From contig CAJXKY010000017.1 of NCBI GenBank assembly GCA_913055675.1, forward strand, positions 1 to 44,422: a DNA stretch of 44,422 nt. Reading direction: 5' to 3'. The stretch comes from an uncultured Halanaerobiales bacterium. GTDB taxonomy: Bacteria > Bacillota > Halanaerobiia > Halanaerobiales > M55B127. Within the stretch, counting starts at the first letter, position 1; each line of letters begins with the position of its first letter. The notes under the pieces are model-generated. The model worked only from the letters and a program-made list of their open reading frames with translations. It was not told where the DNA came from and made no database searches. Both the position numbers and the translations under genes were made by a program. Of the stretch, positions 1 through 7,875 are shown piece after piece.

Positions 1-122
1 CTTCGTGATCTATAATCTATATCAGCCAATAATAATTATTGATTTACAGTCCCAGAATATTGCAAATAAATATTTTTTATAATATAGTGTTTTACTCATA
101 AATATTATTAACTAAATTAGTC

Positions 123-268
123 ACAAATAGTTCATGTTTTGCATCAGAAAAGTAACGATATTTTTACTATTTGGTATTAGGACATTTGTCCCCCTACTCA
201 TTTTATACTTTTTGAACCCAATATTATGGGGAGGACAAATGTGATGATTGCAAATATGGACTATTTGT
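123..268. repeat. Nested inverted repeats in non-coding DNA
   Basis: An outer pair (123-133 and 258-268) matches at 10 of 11 positions as inverted copies of ACAAATAGTYC. An inner perfect 10-bp pair (ACATTTGTCC at 182-191, GGACAAATGT at 233-242) is flanked by CCCC and GGGG runs that extend the pairing with one bulge. The whole 146-bp unit could fold as a hairpin in RNA or be a relic of a small non-autonomous element. No coding potential is seen inside. Confidence 0.4.
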
Positions 269-838
269 ATTTTTATAGACCGGACAAACTTCCTTATTTA
301 TCTGTAAGAAAAAGAGTTATTATAAATATTTACTGGCTAAGATTATTTTATTAGCATATTTTCAGTAAAAAGACTTATTTAATAAAATTTTTTCAGAAAA
401 CCAGCTTCATTTAAATAACTAGTCAATAATTGTGTTGAAAAATATAAAACTTTACAATTATCGATTTTACTAAAATATAATTTGAAAACATATTTCTATC
501 TGGTTAAACAAATTATTTACTGCTAATATATTTATTTACATAAAGAAATAATTAAAATTGACTATGATATTAATTATGTTGAAAAAGTTATGAGACAAAA
601 GATGATTTGTTTTAATTATTAACGATAGAATCCAGTTTCCCCCTTCGAAATATTATTATGTTTCTTGAAAAAAATATATATTTTTGCAATTAAAAAGAAG
701 TATTAATGAAATTTAATGAAAGATATATAAAAAAATATTATATTGTATAAATTATAACTAGCTAAAAAGAAAAAATAATGAAGAAATAATGAAAAAAGAT
801 GAAAAAAAGCGGGGCAATAAATATTTAATTAATATATA

Positions 839-873
839 TTGACAATAAATTTTACCCATGGTACCATGGGTAA
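839..873 (+). promoter_or_regulatory. Promoter-like element with a 22-bp perfect palindrome
   Basis: TTGACA at 839-844 is followed after 17 bp by TACCAT at 862-867, a fair -10 match. A perfect inverted repeat without a spacer, two 11-bp arms beginning TTACCCATGGT, spans 852-873 and so covers the spacer and the -10. A second TATAAT at 874-879 is too far from this -35. The arrangement looks like a repressor site over a promoter. The nearest downstream genes are the broken tRNA, tRNA-Gly and the GH65 gene; which one it served is unknown. Confidence 0.4.
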
Positions 874-1018
874 TATAATAATCCTGTGCTTTATTTATAA
901 GAAATCCATTGCCTTATAATCTTACGAGTTAATTAAATCTTGATAATATATAAAAAATTTAGTTCCTTTTTAACTCAAAAAAAAGCTCAAAATACAGAGC
1001 AGGAATACTGAAAAAAAC

Positions 1019-1063
1019 ATTTAAATCCTCGTGTCGCCAGTTCGACTCTGGCTCCCACCACCA
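1019..1063 (+). pseudogene. 3' half of a tRNA gene, 5' half missing
   Basis: The T-arm is intact (GCCAG 1036-1040, loop TTCGACT, CTGGC 1048-1052), followed by acceptor strand TCCCACC (1053-1059), discriminator A and an encoded CCA (1061-1063). The matching 5' acceptor strand GGTGGGA and a D-arm are not found in the preceding 100 bases. The part at 1019-1035 resembles an anticodon loop, a 3' anticodon stem and a variable region, but the isotype cannot be fixed. Such tRNA 3' remnants are typical of attachment sites of elements that integrate into tRNA genes, or of a deletion across a tRNA cluster. Confidence 0.75.
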
Positions 1064-1087
1064 TTTTTAATAATAATAATATAAAAT

Positions 1088-1163
1088 GCGGAAGTAGCTC
1101 AGCTGGTAGAGCATCTCGTTGCCAACGAGAAGGTCGCGGGTTCGAGTCCCGTTTTCCGCTCCA
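1088..1163 (+). tRNA. tRNA-Gly (anticodon GCC)
   Basis: A complete cloverleaf is seen: acceptor GCGGAAG (1088-1094) pairs with TTTCCGC (1153-1159), the D-arm reads AGCTCAGCTGGTAGAGC, the anticodon loop TTGCCAA puts GCC at 1121-1123, and the T-arm has loop TTCGAGT (1141-1147). CCA is encoded at 1161-1163. It lies 24 bases after the broken tRNA, so both probably belonged to one tRNA operon. Confidence 0.96.
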
Positions 1164-1231
1164 TTTTTTTATATAAAATAGTTTGAAAATTAAAAATATT
1201 TAAAAGTCAATGATTTTCCCGAGGTGTAAAT

Positions 1232-3541
1232 ATGTGTATTCGATATCAGAAAGGTAAAAATGAATATAAAAATTGGATTGTAAATGAAAGTGAATTTAAT
1301 GTTAAAAGCCAACATAAATTTGAAACTATCTTTAGTTTAGGTAATGGATATATGGGGACAAGGGCTTCTTTAGAGGAAAGATATTCTAGAGAAAGACGTG
1401 GCTTTTATATTGCAGGAATATTTGATGAATATCCAGGTGAAGTGACAGAAATGCCTAATTTACCAGATTGGATTGAAACTGACATATATATAAATGGAGA
1501 AAAATTTAATATGTATAAGGGAAGAATTTATCAGTACAGTCGGAATCTTAATTTGAAAGACGGTACTCTAGTTCGTAATTTTATATGGGAGAATCACAAA
1601 GGTCATATCCTTCAATTTAATTTTGAAAGAATTATATCAATGAAAAATTTACATACAGCTTTATTGAAAATAAATATAGAACCAATGAATTTTTCAGGAA
1701 AGATAGAGGTTGTTTCAGGAATTAATGGGAGAGTTTCTAATAGTGGTACTCAGCATCTAAAAGAAGGAATTAAAAGGCTTGTTGGGGATGATATATTATA
1801 TATTCCAGAAACACAACAGTCTGAAGTTAAAGTATACATGAGGCTTAGTCACAATATATTAGTAAACAAGAGTACTCCAAATGTTGAAAAAGAATTTATT
1901 GCTAGCAGAAGAATATTAAAAAGAAGTTTTAAGTTCAATTTTGAAAAAGGAGATAATATTGAAATAAATAAGTATTTAAGTATTTATAGTAGCAGAGATA
2001 AAAAAATAGATGGTAATTTAGAAACAAAAACATTAAATAATTTAAACAAAATAAAAGCTAAAGGTTATTCAAAATTAAAAAAAGAACACATAGATAAATG
2101 GAGTTCTATCTGGAATGATATTGATATTAAGATTTCAGGCAGTAATTATGATCAGTTAGCTATCAGATTTGCCCTATTTCATCTTATACAGATGACTCCT
2201 AACCATGATGATAGGATAAGTATTGCTGCTAAAGGGTTGAGTGGTGAGGGCTATAAAGGCCACGTTTTTTGGGATACTGAAATATTTATTTTGCCTTTTT
2301 ATATCTACAATTATCCTGAAACAGCAAAAAAATTATTAAAATATAGATATAATACCTTGGATGGAGCACGTAAAAAGGCTAAAGACAATGGATATAATGG
2401 TGCTATGTTTGCTTGGGAGAGTGCTAATTCAGGTGAAGAAACTACTCCTAAATATGGGGATGTTGATATTTTAACAGGAGAAGAGATAAGAATTTGGAGT
2501 GGTGAAACTGAACAACATATAACTGTGGATATTCAATATGCGATAGACCAATATTTTAAAGTTACAGATGACTTTAAATTTATGAAAAATTATGGTTTTG
2601 AAATATTTTTTGAGAGTACTAGGTTTTGGACTTCAAGATTAGAATACAATGATAAACGAGATTATTATGAGATAAATAATGTGATGGGTCCTGATGAGTA
2701 TAAAGAACATATAGATAATAATGCCTTTATAAATCATATGGTATACTGGCAGTTTGAAAAAGCGTTAGAATATATAGAAATAATAAGAGATAAACAACCT
2801 GATTTTTATAAAAATTTAAAAACAAGAATAAATTTAAATCAAGAAGAAATTCAAGAATGGAAAACGAAAAAAGATAAAATATATCTTCCTCAGCCTGAAA
2901 AGGGAAATATAATTTCACAATACGAGGGTTATCAAGATTTACCGGAAATAGATTTAGAAAAATACAAGCAAGGTGAGGTTGGAGATATATTTAATGATTT
3001 TGGTTGGGAACAGATAACAAATTCAAAAGTATCCAAACAAGCTGATGTGGTAATACTCACCTATTTATTAGAAGATAAGTTCAATACCGAAACAATTAAA
3101 GCTAATTATGATTTTTATGAGCCTTTAACTTTACATGATTCTTCCTTGAGTCCTGCTATACACGCTGCAGTAGCAAGCAGGATAGGCAAAATAGAGTCAG
3201 CATATAACTTATTTCAAAGAGCAGCACGAATTGATTTAGGTGAAAACATGAATAGTAGTGATAAGGGATTACATTCAGCTTCCTTAGGAGGATTGTGGCA
3301 AGCTATAATCTTTGGTTTTGCAGGTTTCAACTATAAAGATAAAAAAGTGTACTTAAATCCTAAATTGCCCAATAAATGGAATATGGTTTCTTTTAAAATC
3401 AAAGTTAGAGATAATGTATACCAATTAGCAATAACAAAGGAAAAAATAAATATCCAAGAAATTAGGGTAAAAGAGCCAATTCCATTTATTGTGAATGAAA
3501 CGTCTTATAAAGTCAAAGAGAAAATCATTATTAAATATTAG
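1232..3541 (+). CDS. GH65 disaccharide phosphorylase (kojibiose/trehalose type)
   Basis: This cytosolic enzyme is expected to split an alpha-linked glucose disaccharide with phosphate, giving beta-glucose 1-phosphate and glucose. The 769 residues match the usual 750-790 of GH65 phosphorylases. The GPDEY motif places the general acid at Glu489, followed by DNNAF, and the phosphate-binding segment HDSSLSPAIHA starts at His635. An N-terminal beta-sandwich, a helical (alpha/alpha)6 barrel and a C-terminal sheet domain are expected from the family. The ATG follows GAGGTG at 1221-1226. No clear promoter lies between it and tRNA-Gly, so readthrough from upstream is possible. A beta-phosphoglucomutase gene at 6534 would use the product. 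The exact substrate (kojibiose, trehalose, nigerose or maltose) cannot be told from sequence alone. Confidence 0.88.
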   Translation: MCIRYQKGKNEYKNWIVNESEFNVKSQHKFETIFSLGNGYMGTRASLEERYSRERRGFYIAGIFDEYPGEVTEMPNLPDWIETDIYINGEKFNMYKGRIYQYSRNLNLKDGTLVRNFIWENHKGHILQFNFERIISMKNLHTALLKINIEPMNFSGKIEVVSGINGRVSNSGTQHLKEGIKRLVGDDILYIPETQQSEVKVYMRLSHNILVNKSTPNVEKEFIASRRILKRSFKFNFEKGDNIEINKYLSIYSSRDKKIDGNLETKTLNNLNKIKAKGYSKLKKEHIDKWSSIWNDIDIKISGSNYDQLAIRFALFHLIQMTPNHDDRISIAAKGLSGEGYKGHVFWDTEIFILPFYIYNYPETAKKLLKYRYNTLDGARKKAKDNGYNGAMFAWESANSGEETTPKYGDVDILTGEEIRIWSGETEQHITVDIQYAIDQYFKVTDDFKFMKNYGFEIFFESTRFWTSRLEYNDKRDYYEINNVMGPDEYKEHIDNNAFINHMVYWQFEKALEYIEIIRDKQPDFYKNLKTRINLNQEEIQEWKTKKDKIYLPQPEKGNIISQYEGYQDLPEIDLEKYKQGEVGDIFNDFGWEQITNSKVSKQADVVILTYLLEDKFNTETIKANYDFYEPLTLHDSSLSPAIHAAVASRIGKIESAYNLFQRAARIDLGENMNSSDKGLHSASLGGLWQAIIFGFAGFNYKDKKVYLNPKLPNKWNMVSFKIKVRDNVYQLAITKEKINIQEIRVKEPIPFIVNETSYKVKEKIIIKY

Positions 3542-3549
3542 ATAAATGA

Positions 3550-3574
3550 AGGGCATCCTATTATAGGATGCCCT
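3550..3574 (+). terminator. Hairpin after the GH65 gene
   Basis: An 11-bp perfect stem (AGGGCATCCTA pairing with TAGGATGCCCT) with a 3-base loop starts 8 bases after the stop codon. It lacks a good T-run afterwards, so it may be a weak terminator or a 3'-end stabiliser. Confidence 0.6.
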
Positions 3575-3591
3575 GATTCAGTTAGTGAATG

Positions 3592-3620
3592 TGGATAAAC
3601 TTGATATTTTATGTTATTAT
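3592..3620 (+). promoter_or_regulatory. Likely promoter of the permease-ATPase operon
   Basis: TGGATA (3592-3597) and TATTAT (3615-3620) are separated by 17 bp, 35 bases before the permease start. No cobalamin riboswitch fits in the short space between this promoter and the gene. Confidence 0.4.
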
Positions 3621-3654
3621 ATATGATAAGAAATTAAAGTGGAGGCATTTTTAT

Positions 3655-4668
3655 ATGGAAACTAAATTTAGTTATTTTTATACAACAATGATAATAATTG
3701 CAGTATTAATATTGGTGGGTATTATTTCTTTAAGTTTTGGTTCGGTTAACTTGTCTCCCTTTCAGGTATTAAAAATTATATTTTCTAATAATAATATTAA
3801 TGAATCTTTGAATATAATTATAAAACAAATCAGGTTACCCCGGATAATTCTAAGTTTTTTAGTGGGATCTGGTTTATCAATGGCAGGAGTTGTTTTTCAA
3901 GGGGTTATTAGAAATCCAATGGTTGATCCCTATATTGTTGGGATTTCTGCTGGAGCTGGAACTGGAGTAACTTTAGCAATAGTATTGAATTTGCAATTTA
4001 GTTTTTTGTTTTTCAATACGCTTCCATTGATGGCTTTTATTGGTTCCTTGATAACAGTTTACATTGTATATAATCTGGCGAAAACCAAAAATAAAGTACC
4101 AGTAGTTACTTTTTTATTAGCTGGAGTTGCGGTTGGTTTTGTTTTAAATGCTTTGATGTCTTTTTTAATGGTAATTGGTACGAGAGATTTACAGAAAATA
4201 ATTTATTGGTTATTAGGTAGTTTAGCTGCTGCAAGTTGGCATGATATTAAATTAATGTTACCTTATTTTATTCTTGGAAACTTTATAATCATTTTCTTTC
4301 TAAAAGATTTAAATTTGATTTTACTAGGTGAAACTCATGCTCAACATCTAGGAGTTAATGTAGAAAAAAGCAAGAAATACTTGATAATTGGTGCTTCATT
4401 AATTACTGCTTCGGTGGTTTCAGTTAGTGGTAGTATAGGGTTTATTGGTTTAATTGTTCCCCATATTGCTCGTCTTTTGGTAGGTCCAGATCATAAAAAA
4501 TTATATCCCACCGCTGCTATATTAGGCGGTATATTCTTGATTATTAGTGACGATTTAGCCCGCATTGTACTTTCTCCAATGGAGATACCGGTGGGGATTA
4601 TTACAGCCTTAACAGGAGGACCCTATTTTATTTACTTACTAAGAAAGACAAAGAAAGAAATATGGTGA
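3655..4668 (+). CDS. FecCD/BtuC-family ABC transporter permease
   Basis: This inner-membrane permease belongs to the family that imports cobalamin, haem or iron-siderophores. The 337 residues carry about ten hydrophobic segments. Family landmarks are visible: RLPRIILSFLVGSGLSMAG near the N-terminus, RNPMVDPYIVGISAGAGTG, and the C-terminal GFIGLIVPHIARLLVG coupling region that contacts the ATPase. ATG 3655 is chosen because GTGGAGG lies 9 bases upstream; the in-frame ATG at 3589 has no ribosome binding site and lies over the promoter. The ATPase follows after 6 bases. No substrate-binding protein gene is adjacent, so the substrate is open. Confidence 0.88.
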   Translation: METKFSYFYTTMIIIAVLILVGIISLSFGSVNLSPFQVLKIIFSNNNINESLNIIIKQIRLPRIILSFLVGSGLSMAGVVFQGVIRNPMVDPYIVGISAGAGTGVTLAIVLNLQFSFLFFNTLPLMAFIGSLITVYIVYNLAKTKNKVPVVTFLLAGVAVGFVLNALMSFLMVIGTRDLQKIIYWLLGSLAAASWHDIKLMLPYFILGNFIIIFFLKDLNLILLGETHAQHLGVNVEKSKKYLIIGASLITASVVSVSGSIGFIGLIVPHIARLLVGPDHKKLYPTAAILGGIFLIISDDLARIVLSPMEIPVGIITALTGGPYFIYLLRKTKKEIW

Positions 4669-4674
4669 TAAAAA

Positions 4675-5946
4675 GTGCTTAAATTAGAAGACATTAACTT
4701 TTCATATGAAAAACAGAAAATACTTCATAAAATAAATTTTCATTTAAAGGAAAATGAATTTATTGGTATTATCGGACCAAACGGTTCTGGCAAATCTACT
4801 TTATTAAAAAATATCAGTAAATTATTAAGTCCTGATAGCGGATATATATATTTAGATAAAGGATTATTAAATGAGTATTCATATAAGGAGTTAGCGCGTA
4901 AAATGGCAGTAGTGCCTCAGGATACGGAAATAAACTTTAATTTTTCAGTTTATGATCTAGTAATGATGGGGAGAAATCCATATCAGGATAGGTGGGGCAG
5001 AGTTACCGAAACAGATAAAAATAAAGTTGAAGAAGCTTTGGAATTAACAGACACCAAAAAGTTTAAAGATAAATCGATTCAAAAATTAAGCGGGGGTGAA
5101 AGGCAGAGAGTAATAATTGCAAGAGCGATTGTCCAGGAACCTGAGCTGCTTTTGTTAGATGAACCTACTGCAAGTCTTGATATAAACTATCAGCGAAATA
5201 TTTTCGACTTAATATCTGACTTAAATGATGAATTAGAGATGTCGGTATTAGCTGTTTCCCATGATTTGAATTTGATTAGTCAATATTGCGAAAGACTCAT
5301 CTTATTAAGTAATGGTAATATTCATACTATGGGGAAAGTTGAAGAAGTTATCACTAAAGAAAATATCAGTGAAGTATATAATACTGAGGTTGATATTAAA
5401 TATAACCCGATGACAGAAAGACCTTATGTTATCATTGTACCCCGGAAAAAGAATTCTCAAAAAAGACGAGAGAATAATTTTAAAGTTCACCTCATTTGTG
5501 GTGGTGGTACAGGAAAAGATATCATGAATATATTAAATGATTTGAATATTAAAGTTAGCTGTGGGGTTTTAAATAGGGGTGATTCTGATTGGGAAGAGGC
5601 CAAAAGATTAAATTATGAAGTAGTGGAGATTCCACCTTTTGCACCGATTGATGAAAATGCTGTAGAAAAAAACAAGAAAAGAATAGGTAATTCCGACTTA
5701 ATTATAGTATCAAATACACCTTTTGGATGGGGAAATATAGATAACATTGAGGTTTTAACTAGTTTGGAAAAAAAAGATATTTTATTCATGACAAAGCAAG
5801 ATGTAAAAGTGCGAGATTTTACTGAAGGAAAAACTACGGAACTTTTTGAAAAAATAAAAAAGAATAACAATGTTCATGAGATTAACAATAATAAGGAACT
5901 TTGTAGTTTCATCAATAACAATTATAAGGAGATTTTATATGACTAA
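4675..5946 (+). CDS. FepC/BtuD-type ABC ATPase with an extra C-terminal domain
   Basis: The first 255 residues are a standard importer ATPase partner for the upstream permease: Walker A GPNGSGKST at 34-42, Q-loop in VVPQD, signature LSGGE at 138-142, and Walker B with Asp162-Glu163. The start is GTG 4675, six bases after the permease stop. From about residue 267 to 423 there is an added domain of some 155 residues, opening with a strand and the glycine-rich CGGGTG (275-280), which reads like a nucleotide-binding Rossmann-type turn. It has alternating strand-helix character and no motif I recognise; it is not an obvious CbiZ amidohydrolase. The 3' end overlaps the next gene by 8 bases, so the three genes are translated together. 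Confidence 0.85.
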   Translation: MLKLEDINFSYEKQKILHKINFHLKENEFIGIIGPNGSGKSTLLKNISKLLSPDSGYIYLDKGLLNEYSYKELARKMAVVPQDTEINFNFSVYDLVMMGRNPYQDRWGRVTETDKNKVEEALELTDTKKFKDKSIQKLSGGERQRVIIARAIVQEPELLLLDEPTASLDINYQRNIFDLISDLNDELEMSVLAVSHDLNLISQYCERLILLSNGNIHTMGKVEEVITKENISEVYNTEVDIKYNPMTERPYVIIVPRKKNSQKRRENNFKVHLICGGGTGKDIMNILNDLNIKVSCGVLNRGDSDWEEAKRLNYEVVEIPPFAPIDENAVEKNKKRIGNSDLIIVSNTPFGWGNIDNIEVLTSLEKKDILFMTKQDVKVRDFTEGKTTELFEKIKKNNNVHEINNNKELCSFINNNYKEILYD

Positions 5947-6514
5947 TAATTCTACATTTGAAAATCAATATTTTGTAGTTTTAAAACCAAAAGGTGAAGT
6001 TTTAGAATTGTCGAAGTTACTACAAAAAAAGTTATCGGAACAATTTGATTTATATCCTGATGGAATTTATCCTGAAATTCATATAACCTTAGACCGGATT
6101 AAAAAAAGTAGATTGGATGAAGCAGTAGACATAATAGAAAAAGTTATATTAAAATATAGTAAGATAGATATTAGAGTTAGAGATTTTGATTGCTATTCTT
6201 TTCAAGAAAATAATTTTTTAGTCTTAAATGTAGAGGAGAACAAGAAATTAGTTGAATTTAGTAATGAACTTCATAGCAAACTTGAGGAAAAAAATATTTC
6301 TACTATAGAAAATTATGATGAATGGAAGTTCCATATTTCTTTAGCGAGTACAGTATTTACTGAGAGAAAAAAAGATTTCCAAGATGAATTTAGAAACCTT
6401 TGTTTTAGATTTGATGGTATTGAAACTCCGCGAGAATGTAAAGCTGGTGTTTTAGAAATTTGGCGCCCCACTTTAGACGAAGATATTAAATGTCTAAAAC
6501 AGTTTCAATTATAG
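5939..6514 (+). CDS. 2H phosphoesterase superfamily protein (2'-5' RNA ligase-like)
   Basis: This protein belongs to the 2H phosphoesterases, which include LigT/ThpR and cyclic phosphodiesterases acting on 2'-5' or cyclic phosphate bonds. The two hallmark motifs are present as HITL and HISL, about 80 residues apart, each on a predicted strand. ATG 5939 gives 191 residues, the family's usual size, and has AAGGAG 6 bases upstream. It overlaps the stop of the ATPase gene, so it is in that operon. The physiological substrate is not evident. Confidence 0.8.
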   Translation: MTNNSTFENQYFVVLKPKGEVLELSKLLQKKLSEQFDLYPDGIYPEIHITLDRIKKSRLDEAVDIIEKVILKYSKIDIRVRDFDCYSFQENNFLVLNVEENKKLVEFSNELHSKLEEKNISTIENYDEWKFHISLASTVFTERKKDFQDEFRNLCFRFDGIETPRECKAGVLEIWRPTLDEDIKCLKQFQL

Positions 6515-6533
6515 AAAAGGAGTGTTTGATAAA

Positions 6534-7184
6534 ATGAGTAAGTTTAGAGGGTTCATATTTGATTTGGACGGTGTTATTACTGATACTGCAGAATATCATT
6601 ATTTAGGTTGGAAAAAATTAGCTGATGAAGAAAATATGGAATTTGATCGTGAATTTAACGAAAAATTCAGAGGGGTTTCAAGAATGGAATGTCTTGACTT
6701 ATTATTAGAAGCGAATGATAGGAAAGTAACACCGGAAGAAAGAAAAGAATTAGCAGAAAGAAAAAACAATTATTATCAAGAATATCTAAAAAACATTTCA
6801 AAAGATAATTTATTGGATGGAATTGAAGAAATATTAAATAATTTAAAAGATAAAGGATATAAGTTGGCTATTGCTTCGGCAAGCAAAAACACTTCAATCG
6901 TCGTGGGAAAGTTGGATATTAAGGATATGTTCGATACAATATCAGATGGACATAGTGTGAAAAAGTCAAAACCTGCTCCTGATTTATTTTTGTATACTGC
7001 TGAAAATTTAAATTTAAAACCAGAAGAATGTGTGGTTTTTGAGGATGCAGCAGCTGGAGTTGATGCTGCAATTGCTGCCAATATGATTGCTGTAGGTATC
7101 GGACCTAAAAAAAGAGTTGGACATGCTCATTACCAATTTGATTCTGTTAAAGAAATAAAATTGGGAAAAATAATAAAAAAATGA
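6534..7184 (+). CDS. pgmB: beta-phosphoglucomutase
   Basis: This HAD-family enzyme interconverts beta-glucose 1-phosphate and glucose 6-phosphate. The 216 residues start with the nucleophile motif FDLDGVITDTAEYH, where the two aspartates and the TDTA...H signature are characteristic of beta-phosphoglucomutases rather than general HAD phosphatases. IASASKN (motif II), KPAPDLF (motif III) and VFEDAAAGVDAA (motif IV) follow. ATG 6534 has GGAG 11 bases upstream; an upstream GTG at 6522 overlaps that site and is rejected. It is the natural partner of the GH65 phosphorylase at 1232, although the transporter genes lie between them. Confidence 0.92.
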   Translation: MSKFRGFIFDLDGVITDTAEYHYLGWKKLADEENMEFDREFNEKFRGVSRMECLDLLLEANDRKVTPEERKELAERKNNYYQEYLKNISKDNLLDGIEEILNNLKDKGYKLAIASASKNTSIVVGKLDIKDMFDTISDGHSVKKSKPAPDLFLYTAENLNLKPEECVVFEDAAAGVDAAIAANMIAVGIGPKKRVGHAHYQFDSVKEIKLGKIIKK

Positions 7185-7207
7185 TAATTTTTTAAGGTGG
7201 TCATATT

Positions 7208-7783
7208 ATGGATCAGCACGGAATGCTTTTTAATAAGATAGCTCCTTATTACCAATGGTTTTTTAATTATCAAGTCTGGCACTATGGAAAAATAGTAGAC
7301 CAGAATATCCATTTAATAGATCATAAAAATATTGATACTATATTAGATATTGGCTGTGGAACTGGTGCCTTTGGTTATGTATTTAAAAAACAGGGTTATG
7401 AAGTAATGGGAATAGATGTCGCCCCTGAGATGGTTAAAAGAGGCAAAAACAATGATTTATACTGTGAAACCGGTGATATCAGTAAAGGACTGAAATGTAA
7501 GGATAATTCATATGATATGGTCATTTCTGCAATGGTAGCCCATGGTTTAACTGAAGATAAAAGAGTTAATTTATATAAAGAAGCCAGAAGGATTGCTGAT
7601 AAAATAGTATTGATCCAGGATTATAAGTTTGAAAGAAATATTTTTGTTGACCTTATAGAAAAAGTAGAAGGGGGCGGATATTTTAATTATATTAAAACCG
7701 GGGAGTCTCAAATAAATTCTATTTTTGAGAATGTGGTTACTAGAAATGTTTCTCGGCATTTAAATTGGTATATTTCAAAATAA
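7208..7783 (+). CDS. Class I SAM-dependent methyltransferase
   Basis: The 191-residue cytosolic protein has the class I methyltransferase core: motif I ILDIGCGTGAFG, acidic motif II ending GIDVAPEM, and a motif near GDISKGL and YDMVISAMVAHG. The short length and lack of an extra substrate domain suggest a small-molecule target, but nothing identifies it. It follows pgmB by 23 bases with AAGGTGG before ATG 7208, so it is probably the last gene of that operon. Confidence 0.75.
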   Translation: MDQHGMLFNKIAPYYQWFFNYQVWHYGKIVDQNIHLIDHKNIDTILDIGCGTGAFGYVFKKQGYEVMGIDVAPEMVKRGKNNDLYCETGDISKGLKCKDNSYDMVISAMVAHGLTEDKRVNLYKEARRIADKIVLIQDYKFERNIFVDLIEKVEGGGYFNYIKTGESQINSIFENVVTRNVSRHLNWYISK

Positions 7784-7805
7784 TTTCATCAACAAAGAAG
7801 GATTT

Positions 7806-7833
7806 TTCACTTTCTTGTTGAATTTATTATATA
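7806..7833 (+). promoter_or_regulatory. Putative promoter of the LacI-type regulator gene
   Basis: TTCACT (7806-7811) and TATATA (7828-7833) are separated by 16 bp and lie just upstream of a palindromic operator. The match to consensus is moderate. Confidence 0.35.
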
Positions 7834-7836
7834 GAG

Positions 7837-7856
7837 TTACGCAAGCCCTTGCGTAA
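7837..7856. promoter_or_regulatory. Palindromic operator before the LacI-type gene
   Basis: Two perfect 9-bp arms, TTACGCAAG and CTTGCGTAA, are separated by CC. The site sits directly after the putative -10 and 4 bases before the ribosome binding site, the right place for autorepression by the LacI-family protein encoded next. No second copy was noticed before the GH65 or ATPase genes. Confidence 0.6.
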
Positions 7857-7875
7857 GCAGAAGGAGGTTGTTAAT

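Larger units (their letters stand above)
1..1018. other. Gene-less AT-rich region
   Basis: No open reading frame with a ribosome binding site and a plausible protein was found on either strand in this stretch. The base composition is more AT-rich than the genes that follow. It holds nested inverted repeats (123-268), a promoter-like element with a perfect palindrome (839-873), and it ends at a tRNA that has lost its 5' half. It may be decayed DNA from an insertion or deletion whose edge lies near 1018, but no transposase or integrase remnant is recognisable. Confidence 0.6.

Noticed and set aside
1..1018. Complete insertion sequence or prophage end
   Set aside because: No transposase, integrase or matching terminal repeats with target duplication could be found; only isolated inverted repeats.
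1019..1035. Suppressor-like anticodon (TTA) in the tRNA fragment
   Set aside because: The anticodon reading depends on an assumed 5-base variable loop, and the 5' half is missing, so no functional tRNA exists.
3589..3654. Upstream ATG for the BtuC-like permease
   Set aside because: No ribosome binding site; it overlaps the likely promoter, and GTGGAGG precedes ATG 3655.
3541..3654. Cobalamin riboswitch before the BtuC-like permease
   Set aside because: The space between the likely promoter and the gene is too short and the conserved B12-box was not seen.
7787..7820. Terminator hairpin after the methyltransferase gene
   Set aside because: CAACAA/TTGTTG arms pair, but the inner stem needs a bulge and there is no proper T-run; too weak to list.
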